In this document: in pieces, positions 52,823-61,024 of the stretch
How the letters are laid out: the number at the start of each line of letters is the position of its first letter
How positions within the stretch are numbered: position 1 is the stretch's first letter
NCBI GenBank assembly: GCA_050949825.1
Contig: JBMNGL010000001.1
Coordinates: 310,001 to 374,000 of the forward strand
Origin: DTU019 sp050949825
Lineage (GTDB): Bacteria > Bacillota > Syntrophomonadia > Syntrophomonadales > Syntrophomonadaceae
Reading direction: 5' to 3'
DNA: 64,000 bases
The notes under the pieces: generated by a model
What the model saw: the letters and a program-made list of their open reading frames with translations, nothing else
Told to the model about the DNA's origin: nothing
Database searches by the model: none
Made by a program: the position numbers and the translations under genes

Positions 52823-53170
52823 TGTCATTCTGAGCGAAGCGAAGAATCTTAAGAGGTGATGGTTTGTACTATGTATATATCATGACCAACTGGAACAATA
52901 AAGTTCTATATATAGGTATCACTAATAATCTAGGGCGTAGAGTATATGAACACAAGAACAAATTAGTGAACGGTTTTACGGCCAAATACAATGTAAATAA
53001 ACTGGTGTATTTTGATTCTACTTCGGATGTTAAGTCGGCCATATCAAGAGAAAAACAGATTAAAGGATGGACTAGACGAAAGAAAAATGAATTGATAGCA
53101 AGTTTAAACCCGGGATGGGATGATTTATCTGATGATCTTTAAAGAAAGGATTCTTCGCTGCGTTACAGAA
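52823..53170 (+). mobile_element. Palindromic repeat whose interior is a GIY-YIG gene
   Basis: The left arm TGTCATTCTGAGCGAAGCG, continuing GAAGAATCTT (52823-52850), is the standard left arm of the dispersed repeat. The right arm begins GATTCTTCGCTGCG (53149-53162), the reverse complement of the arm core, then decays (TTACAGAA for CTCAGAA). The usual ~30-base centre is replaced by 298 bases holding exactly one gene. The ribosome site starts right after the left arm, and the right arm starts 7 bases after the stop. This is the only coding copy among about 20. Confidence 0.7.
52864..53142 (+). CDS. Small GIY-YIG nuclease-domain protein
   Basis: A 92-residue single-domain protein of the GIY-YIG endonuclease superfamily, UPF0213/UvrC-N-like. 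Motifs: YYVYIM (the GIY strand), LYIGITNNLGRRVYEHK with the YIG strand and catalytic Arg, and SREKQIKGWTRRKKNELI with the metal-binding Glu. The start is TTG, 7 bases after AAGAGGTGA. It is clearly AT-richer than its surroundings, a sign of transfer. The gene lies exactly between the inverted arms of a dispersed repeat. Family members are mobile or of unknown role; DNA cleavage at repeat arms is a hypothesis here. Confidence 0.88.
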   Translation: MYYVYIMTNWNNKVLYIGITNNLGRRVYEHKNKLVNGFTAKYNVNKLVYFDSTSDVKSAISREKQIKGWTRRKKNELIASLNPGWDDLSDDL

Positions 53171-53176
53171 AGATGG

Positions 53177-53229
53177 TTGTATTTCGAGCTGGCAGAAAGG
53201 TATAATTCTGGTAGACCGACCAGTCGGTC
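53177..53229 (+). promoter_or_regulatory. hlyD-acrB promoter with TetR-type operator
   Basis: TTGTAT (53177-53182), 18 bases, TATAAT (53201-53206). An inverted repeat follows, GACCGAC / GTCGGTC (53214-53220, 53223-53229), over the likely start point. It resembles the palindrome in the tolC-like promoter. Binding here would block transcription. Confidence 0.75.
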
Positions 53230-53257
53230 GGCAAAGGAGAGAAGCGGAGGTATTTTT

Positions 53258-54397
53258 GTGAAGAAACATAGGAAATGGCCGGCTTGCCTGGTTCTTATGG
53301 CCTTGCTGGTAAGCCTGCCGCTGCTGAATGGATGCAGCAAGGCCAAAGAGGTGGCCCAGGAAACCGAATTAACGGTAGCTGTGGCCAAGGCCCAGAACCA
53401 GTTTATCGCCAGGAACTCCAGGTATGTGGGCAAGCTTCGCGGGGCTAATGAGGCCGCGGTTAACGCCAAGATTGCCGGTCGGGTGACCAACATATTGGTC
53501 AAACCCGGCGACCGGGTCTATTCTGGTCAAACCCTGGTAACGCTGGACAGCACCACCCTGCAAGCCGCCCTCAAGCAGGCTGAAGCCATGGTGGCATCCA
53601 CCCGGGCGCAAATGACTGCCAACCAACTGCAGCTCGAAAACGCCCGTCTCAATTATGAACGCCTGCAGCAGCTCCATGAGGCCGGGGCTGTTGCCGACAA
53701 TGCCCTGGAAGCGGCCCGCCTGCAGTACGAAACCCTGCAGTCCGGGGCGGTGGAAGCCAGCGTGGCTTCTGCTGAAGCAGCCTTGCTCAGCCTGCAGGAC
53801 CAGGTAAACAACTGCAACCTGACCGCGCCGATCAGCGGGATAGTAGGAAGCATTTCTGTTTCTCTCGGTGACACCGCCACTCCGCAGACCCCCGTCGCTG
53901 TCGTCAGCGACACCAGCCAGTGGCAGGTAGAAGTATTGGTCAGCGAAGCGGATATAAATCATATTCAGACCGGAAGCAAGGTTGATTTATACATAACTTC
54001 TCTGGGTTCTCAGCCCCACACGGCTACCGTTGCCAGCGTAGATCCGGTGGCCAATGTGATTAAACGCAGTTTCGCTGTCAAGGTGGTTGTGGACAACCCT
54101 GACCCGGCCATGCGTTCGGGCATGTCTGCGGAGGTCTCTATCGCCACCGAGAAGGCTGAAAACACCCTCTGTGTTCCTGCCGAAGCGGTAATCGCGCGGG
54201 GGGACAAAAGTGTTGTCTACACCGTGGATGAACAGAACCGCGCCCGCCCCCTGGAAGTCAGCACCGGCATCGCCAATAATCACCTCATTCAGATTGTGCA
54301 AGGCCTGGAGGAGGGGACCACGGTGATTACCAAAGGCAACACCCTGGTGAGCGATGGCACCCTGGTCAGGGTGATCTCCGGGGAGGGCAAGGTATGA
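53258..54397 (+). CDS. RND efflux periplasmic-adaptor-type lipoprotein (HlyD/AcrA family)
   Basis: A 379-residue membrane-fusion protein linking the RND pump to an exit duct. The lipoprotein signal ends at LLNGC, so it is lipid-anchored. Next come the biotinyl-lipoyl-like halves (AKIAGRVTNILVKPGDRV and LTAPISGIVGSISVSLGDTA) flanking a coiled-coil hairpin (~115-190). The beta-barrel (WQVEVLVSEADI) and membrane-proximal domains follow (VPAEAVIARGDKSVVYTV). The start is GTG after GCGGAGG; an upstream-extended frame would cross the operator and promoter. The stop overlaps the pump start by 4 bases (ATGA), so the two are coupled. Confidence 0.92.
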   Translation: MKKHRKWPACLVLMALLVSLPLLNGCSKAKEVAQETELTVAVAKAQNQFIARNSRYVGKLRGANEAAVNAKIAGRVTNILVKPGDRVYSGQTLVTLDSTTLQAALKQAEAMVASTRAQMTANQLQLENARLNYERLQQLHEAGAVADNALEAARLQYETLQSGAVEASVASAEAALLSLQDQVNNCNLTAPISGIVGSISVSLGDTATPQTPVAVVSDTSQWQVEVLVSEADINHIQTGSKVDLYITSLGSQPHTATVASVDPVANVIKRSFAVKVVVDNPDPAMRSGMSAEVSIATEKAENTLCVPAEAVIARGDKSVVYTVDEQNRARPLEVSTGIANNHLIQIVQGLEEGTTVITKGNTLVSDGTLVRVISGEGKV

Positions 54398-57300
54398 AAC
54401 TGGTAGAATTTTCAATCCGCCGCCCGGTTACCATGATCATCCTGGTGGCAGTCTTGCTGATCCTGGGGAGTTTTACCCTTTCCCGGTTGTCGCTGGATCT
54501 GTACCCGGAGATGAAATTTCCGGTAGCCGCAGTAATCACCAGTTATACCGGGGCAGGACCGGAGGAAGTTGAGTCACAGGTAACCAAACCCCTGGAAAGC
54601 ATGATTTCCAATATCAGCAATATTAAGGAGGTCGACTCCATCTCTGCCGAGGGCAGCTCAATCATCATCGTGCAGTTCAATTGGGGCACCGATATGGATA
54701 GCGCCGCCCTGGACATCAGTGAAAAGGTGAGTTTTATTGAAGCCATGCTTCCTGAAGCCGCCACCAAGCCTATGGTGTTTAAGATGGATCCCAATATGAT
54801 GCCCGTTATTCAAGTGGGCATCAGCGGCGGCGCTGACCTGGCCCAACTGCAGTCGATAGCCGAAGATGTTATTGAACCCCGTCTGGCCCGCATTCCCCAA
54901 ATCGCCTCGGTAGTTATAACCGGCGGTGTAACCCGCGAGGTGCAGGTGGATGTGGACCCGGTCAAACTGGAAAACGCCGGCCTGACCCTGGCCCAGGTTA
55001 CCCAGGTATTGCAGATGGAGAACTTCAATATGGCCGGGGGCAAAGTCGAGCAGGGCGGACGCGAGATGTTTGTGCGCAACCTGCAGCAGTTTGAATCAAT
55101 GGAGCAAATCCGCCAGGTATCCATCCAAACTGCCGACGGACGCACGGTGCGGCTGGGAGAAATAGCCGCCATTGTGGACGGCAATCAGGAAATAACCCAG
55201 ATAACACGGGTAAACGGACAATCCGCAGTCGGTGTACACTGCCTTAAACAGAGTGACGCCAATACCGTGAAGGCCTGTGAAGCCGTAAAAAAGGAACTGG
55301 AGAAAATACAACAGGAACTCAATATGGACTTGGATATTGCCGTGGTTTTTGACCAGTCCCAGTACATCCAGGAGTCCATTCATAGTACAGTGAAGATGAT
55401 CCTGGAAGGGTCTCTTTTAGCCATGGTGGTCTTGTTCCTGTTCCTGCGCAAGGCGCGTAGCACTTTGATCGTGTTTACCTCCATCCCCCTTTCGATCATA
55501 GCCACCTTTATTGTTATGTATTTCAGCGGCTATACCATCAATCTGATTACCATGGGCGGCCTGGCCCTGGGGCTGGGGCGCATCGTAGATGACTCCATTG
55601 TGGTTTTTGAAAACATTTACCGGCACCGGGCATTGGGGCTGTCCTCCTATGAAGCCGCCCGCAAGGGAGCCTCGCAGGTAGGCAATGCGGTTATTGCCAC
55701 CACCCTGGCCATCATTGCGGTATTCCTGCCCATGGCTTTTGTAGAAGGTATTGCCGCCATACTCTTTAAGCCTTTGGCCATGACGGTCTGCTTTGCCATC
55801 TTTTGTTCCCTTATGGTGGCCTTAACCATTATTCCCCTATTATCGTCACGGCTGCTGACCAATGCGGTTATGCTTGCTGAACCGGATCCCAACAAACGCT
55901 TATCCCGGCTGCTGCTGCAGGTTGGGTCCTGGTTAGATGGCCTGGGGGATCGCTACAAGGCCTTATTGGAAAAAACCTTAAAGAGACGCCGCCTGGTGGT
56001 TATAGGGGTTACCGTCATGATGGTCCTGTCCCTGGCCGCCATTCCCCTGGTGGGTGCAGAATTCCTGCCCAGTATGGATTCCGGTGAGATTTCTGTGACC
56101 ATACAGACTGATAAAGGCAGTAAACTGGCCGGAACCGATGAGATCACCCGGCGGGTGGAGGACAAACTGCACGAGTTTCCAGAAGTTGAAACCATTTTCA
56201 GCAGTATAGGCAGCTCCTCAGTTATGCTGATGGGCTCCGGTTCGGCTACGGACACCTCCACACTGTACGTGCAGCTTATTCCCAAAGGGGAACGCCAGGA
56301 TGTCAAAACAATTGCCGAACAGATACGCACCTCATTACAGGATATTGCCGGGGCCAAAATTGAGGTCTCGGCCATGGATGCCACTATGCAGATGGGCTCT
56401 GGCAGCAGCGCTATAAATGTACAGGTGCGCGGCAATGACCTGGAGGTTTTAAAGCAGCTCTCCACTGAAATTGCCACCATCGTCCGCCAGGTGCCAGGGA
56501 CCCGCGAAGTGGTCTCTTCCTTGACCGAAGGCAAACCTGAGCTGCAGGTGCGCGTCGACCGCGACCGCGCCGCTGCTTTCGGTTTGACCCCGATGCAAAT
56601 ATCCAATGAAATCAGTAATGCCATGCAGGGCAAGGTAGCCACACAGTATAAGGTGGAGGGGCAGGAAGTGGATGTACGGGTTCGCTACACCCCGCAGACT
56701 GAAAAAGACCTGGATTATCTCACCAATCTTTCCGTAAGGAACAACCAGGGCATGGTCGTAAAGCTGTCCACCGTAGCCAGCTTTGAAATCATGCAAGGCC
56801 CCATTGAGATCAGCCGCGTCGACCAGGTTCGCAGTGCTAATATCAACGCCGAGTTATTAAACCGCGACCTGAACAGTGTTATGCAAGACATCAAAGCGCA
56901 GGTCAACCAGCTTAATCTCCCCGCCGGTTACAGCATTGAATACGGCGGCAGCACCAAGGAGATGATGGAAACCTTCTACAACCTGTTTCTGGCCTTAATC
57001 CTGGCCATTATTCTCTGTTATTCTGTCATGGCCATCCTATACGAATCGTTTTTTGATCCATTTGTGATTATGTTCTCCGTACCTACAGCGTTTATCGGGG
57101 TAGTATTGTCGCTGCTCTTAACCGGGAGCCACTTTAGCGTGTCCGCCTTCATTGGGGTGATCATGCTGGTGGGTATCGTGGTTGCCAATGCCATTGTGTT
57201 TGTCGACTATTTAAAACAGATGCGCGAAGAAGGCATGGAGCGGAACGAAGCCATCATGGAAACCGGGCGGGTGCGGCTGCGCCCCATACTCATGACCGCT

Positions 57301-57522
57301 CTGGCCACCATCCTGGCCATGCTCCCTTTGGCCCTGGGTTTGGGCGAAGGCGGGGAGTCACTGTCGCCGCTGGGTATAGTGGTTATCGGGGGACTGCTGG
57401 TTTCCACCCTGGTCACCCTATTGCTGGTGCCGGTGGTCTACACCATCTTTGATGATTGGCTGGAGGCTTTCAGGAACAAAAAAGCATCATCCCCTAAACG
57501 CAGCCTGACTCCACCAGCCTAG
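54394..57522 (+). CDS. RND-family efflux pump, AcrB/MexB type
   Basis: A 1042-residue proton-driven transporter with the duplicated RND layout: two sets of six membrane helices, each after a large porter domain. Near the N-terminus is FSIRRPVTMIILVAVLLILG. The proton-relay region in TM4 contains GLALGLGRIVDDSIVV, where canonical AcrB has the DD pair; here ...RIVDDSIVVFENI keeps Asp-Asp. The second half repeats with VGIVVANAIVFVDYLKQ. The length is normal for the hydrophobe/amphiphile group. Substrates are unknown. It is coupled to the adaptor gene and followed by repeats and the TetR gene. Confidence 0.94.
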   Translation: MKLVEFSIRRPVTMIILVAVLLILGSFTLSRLSLDLYPEMKFPVAAVITSYTGAGPEEVESQVTKPLESMISNISNIKEVDSISAEGSSIIIVQFNWGTDMDSAALDISEKVSFIEAMLPEAATKPMVFKMDPNMMPVIQVGISGGADLAQLQSIAEDVIEPRLARIPQIASVVITGGVTREVQVDVDPVKLENAGLTLAQVTQVLQMENFNMAGGKVEQGGREMFVRNLQQFESMEQIRQVSIQTADGRTVRLGEIAAIVDGNQEITQITRVNGQSAVGVHCLKQSDANTVKACEAVKKELEKIQQELNMDLDIAVVFDQSQYIQESIHSTVKMILEGSLLAMVVLFLFLRKARSTLIVFTSIPLSIIATFIVMYFSGYTINLITMGGLALGLGRIVDDSIVVFENIYRHRALGLSSYEAARKGASQVGNAVIATTLAIIAVFLPMAFVEGIAAILFKPLAMTVCFAIFCSLMVALTIIPLLSSRLLTNAVMLAEPDPNKRLSRLLLQVGSWLDGLGDRYKALLEKTLKRRRLVVIGVTVMMVLSLAAIPLVGAEFLPSMDSGEISVTIQTDKGSKLAGTDEITRRVEDKLHEFPEVETIFSSIGSSSVMLMGSGSATDTSTLYVQLIPKGERQDVKTIAEQIRTSLQDIAGAKIEVSAMDATMQMGSGSSAINVQVRGNDLEVLKQLSTEIATIVRQVPGTREVVSSLTEGKPELQVRVDRDRAAAFGLTPMQISNEISNAMQGKVATQYKVEGQEVDVRVRYTPQTEKDLDYLTNLSVRNNQGMVVKLSTVASFEIMQGPIEISRVDQVRSANINAELLNRDLNSVMQDIKAQVNQLNLPAGYSIEYGGSTKEMMETFYNLFLALILAIILCYSVMAILYESFFDPFVIMFSVPTAFIGVVLSLLLTGSHFSVSAFIGVIMLVGIVVANAIVFVDYLKQMREEGMERNEAIMETGRVRLRPILMTALATILAMLPLALGLGEGGESLSPLGIVVIGGLLVSTLVTLLLVPVVYTIFDDWLEAFRNKKASSPKRSLTPPA

Positions 57523-57534
57523 CTTAGAATAACC

Positions 57535-58090
57535 TAAAAGATCCTTCGTTTCACTCAGGATGACAAAAAGGGGCTCAGGATGACACCCGTAGGGGGCTCA
57601 GGATGACAAAAAGGGGCTCAGGATGGCAAAGGACGCTTCACTCGGGATGACAACGCTACTGTGATTGCTATGAAAGCCCCCCGGTTGTTGTCATCCCTGG
57701 GGCAAAGCCTCTGTCATTCTGAGGGCCAAGCCTCTGTCATTCTGAGCGTAGCGAAGAATCTTTCGCGAAGCGAACAACTCCCGGGTTAAGATCCTTCGTT
57801 TCACTCAGGATGACACCGGTAGGGAGCTCAGGATGGCAAAGGAAGGGCTCAGGATGGCAAAGGAAGGGCTTGGGATGACAAAGGACGCTTCACTCGGGAT
57901 GACAACGCTACTGTGATTGCTATGAAAGCCCCCCGGTTGTTGTCATCCCTGGGGCAAAGCCTCTGTCATTCTGAGGGCCAAGCCCCTGTCATTCTGAGCG
58001 TAGCGAAGAATCTTTCGCGAAGCGAACAACTCCCGGGTTAAGATCCTTCGTTTCACTCAGGATGACACCGGTAGGGAGCTCAGGATGACA
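57535..58090. repeat. Dispersed repeat cluster 9 (two cores plus partials)
   Basis: A lone right arm comes first (57540-57565). Full cores lie at 57735-57815 and 57987-58067, with left arm CATTCTGAGCGTAGCGAAG and right arm CTTCGTTTCACTCAGGATG. A ~250-base block containing core, GGATGACAACGCTACTG and GATTGCTATGAAAGCCC is duplicated in tandem. The TAGCG and TTTCACTC variants are confined to this cluster, evidence of local homogenisation. Confidence 0.94.
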
Positions 58091-58199
58091 AAAAATGGAA
58101 AAACTGTGGTGCCAGGCAGTGCGGCAGGAGGAAATAGCGTGAAAAATACTTTTTCATCACTATTTGTATCACCGCTTGTGCGGCGAGATGGAGGTTTAT

Positions 58200-58793
58200 A
58201 TGGAAGCAACAGGCTATAAAAAGACCGGCAAGCGGGAGGCTATTGTTGAGGCGGCTATCCAGGTGTTCTCCCGCAAAGGGTATCACAACACCCGCATGGA
58301 AGAAATCGCGCTGGTAGCGGGGGCCGGGAAAGGCACCATTTATGAGTATTTTAACAGCAAACTGGAGCTTTTTCAGGAGATATTATTCAAAGGCTGGCGG
58401 GTTTTTGAGGAAAACACCACCGTTGAAGAAATCGATTCCATGCCCATCCGCGAGCTCTTGCAGGGGCTTATCAGCGGCCACCTGCGCTTTTTTAAGGAAC
58501 ACAGTCAATTAACCCGGGTCACCTTTTGGGATGTGGAAAGCATTGATCAGGAACTGATGGCCTGGGCGCGCCGGATAAGAACTGATAAAGAGCAGCGGGT
58601 GCAGTTGCTGATCGAAGCCGCCATAGCACGCGGAGAGGTCAGGGCCGATCTGGATGCCCGGGTGATAAGCCGCCTGGTATGCGCTATTATCCCCTATTTC
58701 GCCGCTGCTGAGGTCATAAATAACGAAGACATTGATCCCCACAGGTTGGCCGCCCAGCTCACCTCTGCCCTCTTAAACGGCATCAAGAAATAA
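58200..58793 (+). CDS. TetR-family repressor, likely regulator of the efflux genes
   Basis: A 197-residue regulator. The N-terminal TetR helix-turn-helix is clear (REAIVEAAIQVFSRKGYHNTRMEEIALVAGAGKGTIYEYFNSK, ~10-55); the C-terminal ligand domain resembles TetR_C proteins of efflux and fatty-acid regulators (LLQGLISGHLRFFKEHSQLTRV). I start at the ATG after GATGGAGG; longer starts have no site. It is the only TetR gene in the window and lies 0.7 kb after acrB. No GACCG-type palindrome lies before its own gene, so control would be in trans on the tolC-like and hlyD-acrB promoters. Inducer unknown. Confidence 0.85.
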   Translation: MEATGYKKTGKREAIVEAAIQVFSRKGYHNTRMEEIALVAGAGKGTIYEYFNSKLELFQEILFKGWRVFEENTTVEEIDSMPIRELLQGLISGHLRFFKEHSQLTRVTFWDVESIDQELMAWARRIRTDKEQRVQLLIEAAIARGEVRADLDARVISRLVCAIIPYFAAAEVINNEDIDPHRLAAQLTSALLNGIKK

Positions 58794-58794
58794 G

Positions 58795-58855
58795 TCCGGG
58801 GACTGTCCCCGGATCATAATTACCTGTGGTGCCTGGCACCACAGGTAAAGTTTTT
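58795..58855 (+). terminator. Two tandem hairpins after tetR
   Basis: TCCGGGGAC/GTCCCCGGA (58795-58813) is followed by ACCTGTGGTGCC/GGCACCACAGGT (58822-58846), then AAAGTTTTT. The second is a 12-bp terminator stem. A partial GTGGTGCCAGGCA also occurs near 58109, so GTGGTGCC-type palindromes may be another dispersed family. Confidence 0.75.
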
Positions 58856-58872
58856 GGCGGCTGCTCATATTT

Positions 58873-58901
58873 TTGACTTGCTTATGGTAATGTATTACTA
58901 T
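58873..58901 (+). promoter_or_regulatory. Sigma-A promoter
   Basis: TTGACT (58873-58878), a 17-base spacer and TACTAT (58896-58901), 36 bases before the next start codon. Confidence 0.7.
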
Positions 58902-58937
58902 GATGCTAATTAATCGGCAAGTCAGGAGGTGGGCATA

Positions 58938-59372
58938 ATGGACGCGGGTTTGATTGAAAAGGCCGAAAGGCTTTTGAATGCAAATCTCATATCGACTACG
59001 CTGAGTACGGTTGATGAGCAATATAATGTCAATGTGGCCGTTTTGACGGTTTTGGAGATGATTGGCGAGGACCGCATTATCTGCGCCCGGTTTGGCGCTG
59101 ATCGCACTTACGCCAACCTGAAGCAAACCGGAAAAGGGGTTTTTTTAGTCTTATTGACAGATGAAAACCAGCAGACCAAAGATGGCATCAGGGTTTATGT
59201 GGAATTGGAGGACGATACCACCAGCGGAGAGTACTATGAGCGCATGAAGCAGAAGCTGGCCCAAACCCCAGATAAACAGTTTCCTTTGAAGAATTGCCTG
59301 GTTTTTAAAATTACTGCTATTGCGCCGGTTTCAACCCTAAGAAGTAGCTTTTTGAGCTACTGTCGTTTCTAA
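58938..59372 (+). CDS. Pyridoxamine 5'-phosphate oxidase-like flavin-binding protein
   Basis: A 144-residue split-barrel protein of the PNPOx-like superfamily, which binds FMN, F420 or haem in various members. Seen here: N-terminal helix AGLIEKAERLLN, barrel strands NVNVAVLTVLEMIGED and IICARFGADRTYANLKQTGKGVFLVL, then VYVELEDDTTSGEYYERMKQ. Related small proteins in anaerobes are annotated only as PNPOx-family; the short length rules out a true PdxH. The ATG follows AGGAGG; a GTG three codons upstream overlaps the site. The last ten residues (RSSFLSYCRF) lie over a small GTAGCT/AGCTAC hairpin and may be a new tail. Confidence 0.8.
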   Translation: MDAGLIEKAERLLNANLISTTLSTVDEQYNVNVAVLTVLEMIGEDRIICARFGADRTYANLKQTGKGVFLVLLTDENQQTKDGIRVYVELEDDTTSGEYYERMKQKLAQTPDKQFPLKNCLVFKITAIAPVSTLRSSFLSYCRF

Positions 59373-59389
59373 GCGTTGTAATGGGCTAT

Positions 59390-59495
59390 TGTCATCCTGA
59401 GCGAAGCGAAGGATCTTACCTCAGGGGTGGTTCGCTGCGCGAAAGATTCTTCGCTGCGCTCAGAATGACATGGGGTGCTGCGCTCAGAATGACAC
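59390..59495. repeat. Dispersed repeat cluster 10 (one core)
   Basis: A full core at 59390-59470, inverted relative to most others. CATCCTGAGCGAAGCGAAG comes first and CTTCGCTGCGCTCAGAATG last, with GGTTCGCTGCGCGAAAG between. A second right-arm piece follows. Confidence 0.93.
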
Positions 59496-59532
59496 GAGGT
59501 GTAGCCCGCAATATCTGCGTTCCATAATTGCT

Positions 59533-59552
59533 GCTTTTTGCAGTAGAATCAC
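59533..59552. repeat. Solo end of the MITE-like element
   Basis: TGCAGTAGAATC at 59539-59550 is the exact reverse complement of the element's left end GATTCTACTGCA, preceded by a T-run as at the element's right end. No partner end is seen within 200 bases, so it is a remnant, possibly cut by the neighbouring repeat cluster. Confidence 0.5.
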
Positions 59553-59604
59553 CCTTACAGAACTTTATCATAACAGTATTTCAATCTAATAGGAGGCAAT
59601 CATA

Positions 59605-60750
59605 GTGTACTTAGGCAAAGTCATGGTCATTTTCGGCACCCGCCCTGAAGCCATCAAAATGGCGCCGGTGGTAAAAGAATTACAAAAGGTGGAGGACATC
59701 CACACCGTAGTAACCGTAACCGCGCAGCATCGGGAGATGCTGGACCAGGTTTTAGACCTGTTTGATATTCATCCTGATTACGATTTAAACCTGATGGAGA
59801 CCCGGCAGGATTTATTCAGCGTCACCAGCGGGGCTTTAACCGGTTTAAAGGAAGTGCTGGAAAAGGAACACCCTGACCTGGTCATCGTACACGGTGATAC
59901 CACCACCACCCTGGCCGCATCATTAGCGGCCTTTTATATGCGCATTCCGGTAGCCCATGTGGAAGCAGGCTTGCGAACCCGTAATAAGTATTCACCCTTC
60001 CCGGAAGAGATGAATCGCACCCTGACCGGTCGTTTAGCTGAGCTGCATTTTGCCCCCACGGACACTTCGCGTGAAAATCTGTTAGCCGAGGCTACGGCTG
60101 AATTCAAGATTTGGGTTACGGGCAACACGGTCATAGACGCCTTACTGAGTACTATCAAAACAGACTATGAGTTCGGCCCGGAATTCGCCGGGATTGATAT
60201 GAGCAAGCGCCTGCTCCTGGTCACCACCCACCGCCGCGAAAACTGGGGCGAGCGTATGCGCGAAATCTATCGAGCCTTGCTGGAACTGGTAGAAGAGTTC
60301 CCCGATATTGCGGTGGTTTTCCCCGTTCACAAAAATCCTGTCGTGCGTGACATTGTCGAGGAGATGCTGCAGGGAAAGCCCCGTATTCACCTCCTGGAAC
60401 CATTGGATTATGAACCTTTTGCTCACCTCATGAATGCTTCCTATCTGGTTATCACCGATTCTGGTGGTATGCAAGAAGAAGCACCTGCCCTGGGCAAACC
60501 GGTCCTGGTATTGCGCGATACCACTGAGCGCCCGGAAGCGGTCACCGCCGGGACAGTCAAACTGGTTGGCACCAACCGTCGTATTATATATGAAGAGACT
60601 AAAAAACTGTTAACCGATCCGCGTGAGTATGAAAAGATGGCCCGGGCCATCAACCCTTATGGTGATGGCAAAGCGGCTCGACGCATTGTGCGCGAATTGG
60701 TCAGCTTCCTTTATGTGCGTATTGGTGCGCAAGGCAAAATGCACAACTGA
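59605..60750 (+). CDS. wecB: UDP-N-acetylglucosamine 2-epimerase (non-hydrolysing)
   Basis: It interconverts UDP-GlcNAc and UDP-ManNAc, giving ManNAc for wall polymer linkage units or ManNAc-bearing secondary polymer. The 381-residue GT-B-fold protein has VIFGTRPEAIKMAPV at the N-terminus and TAQHREMLDQVL. VIVHGDTTTTLAASLAAF, VAHVEAGLRT, FPEEMNR and TVHRREN-like TTHRRENWG follow, then ITDSGGMQEEAPALGKPVLVLR, all standard. The start is GTG 8 bases after AGGAGG. With tagO (GlcNAc) and csaB (pyruvylation), it fits a pyruvylated ManNAc/GlcNAc polymer. Confidence 0.95.
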   Translation: MYLGKVMVIFGTRPEAIKMAPVVKELQKVEDIHTVVTVTAQHREMLDQVLDLFDIHPDYDLNLMETRQDLFSVTSGALTGLKEVLEKEHPDLVIVHGDTTTTLAASLAAFYMRIPVAHVEAGLRTRNKYSPFPEEMNRTLTGRLAELHFAPTDTSRENLLAEATAEFKIWVTGNTVIDALLSTIKTDYEFGPEFAGIDMSKRLLLVTTHRRENWGERMREIYRALLELVEEFPDIAVVFPVHKNPVVRDIVEEMLQGKPRIHLLEPLDYEPFAHLMNASYLVITDSGGMQEEAPALGKPVLVLRDTTERPEAVTAGTVKLVGTNRRIIYEETKKLLTDPREYEKMARAINPYGDGKAARRIVRELVSFLYVRIGAQGKMHN

Positions 60751-61024
60751 ACGGAAGCCAGGCCGTATCATGGCAGTACATAACGTATTCGTGTATCAAG
60801 CTCATTCCTCTCTCAGGAAGCCAGGAGAATACACATAAGCGGAGAGGAATAAAAGCTCAATGATTGCACGGGTGCGCGACCGAATAGATTGCCGGTTTTG
60901 ACGGTCCTGTTATTCCAGGCAGGCTGCTGGGATATGGGTGGCATATTTATCTAGATGCGCCAAGAAATGAAACGACTCAGTCGTGAATTTTAGATTAGCT
61001 AACGCCCTTTTGAGGAGGTTAAAG
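60751..61024. other. Gap between wecB and the mutase gene
   Basis: No gene is supported in this 274-base gap. ATTCCTCTC (60804-60812) can pair with GAGAGGAAT (60842-60850), followed by AAAA. TTGAGGAGG lies before the next start. No promoter could be placed. Confidence 0.45.
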
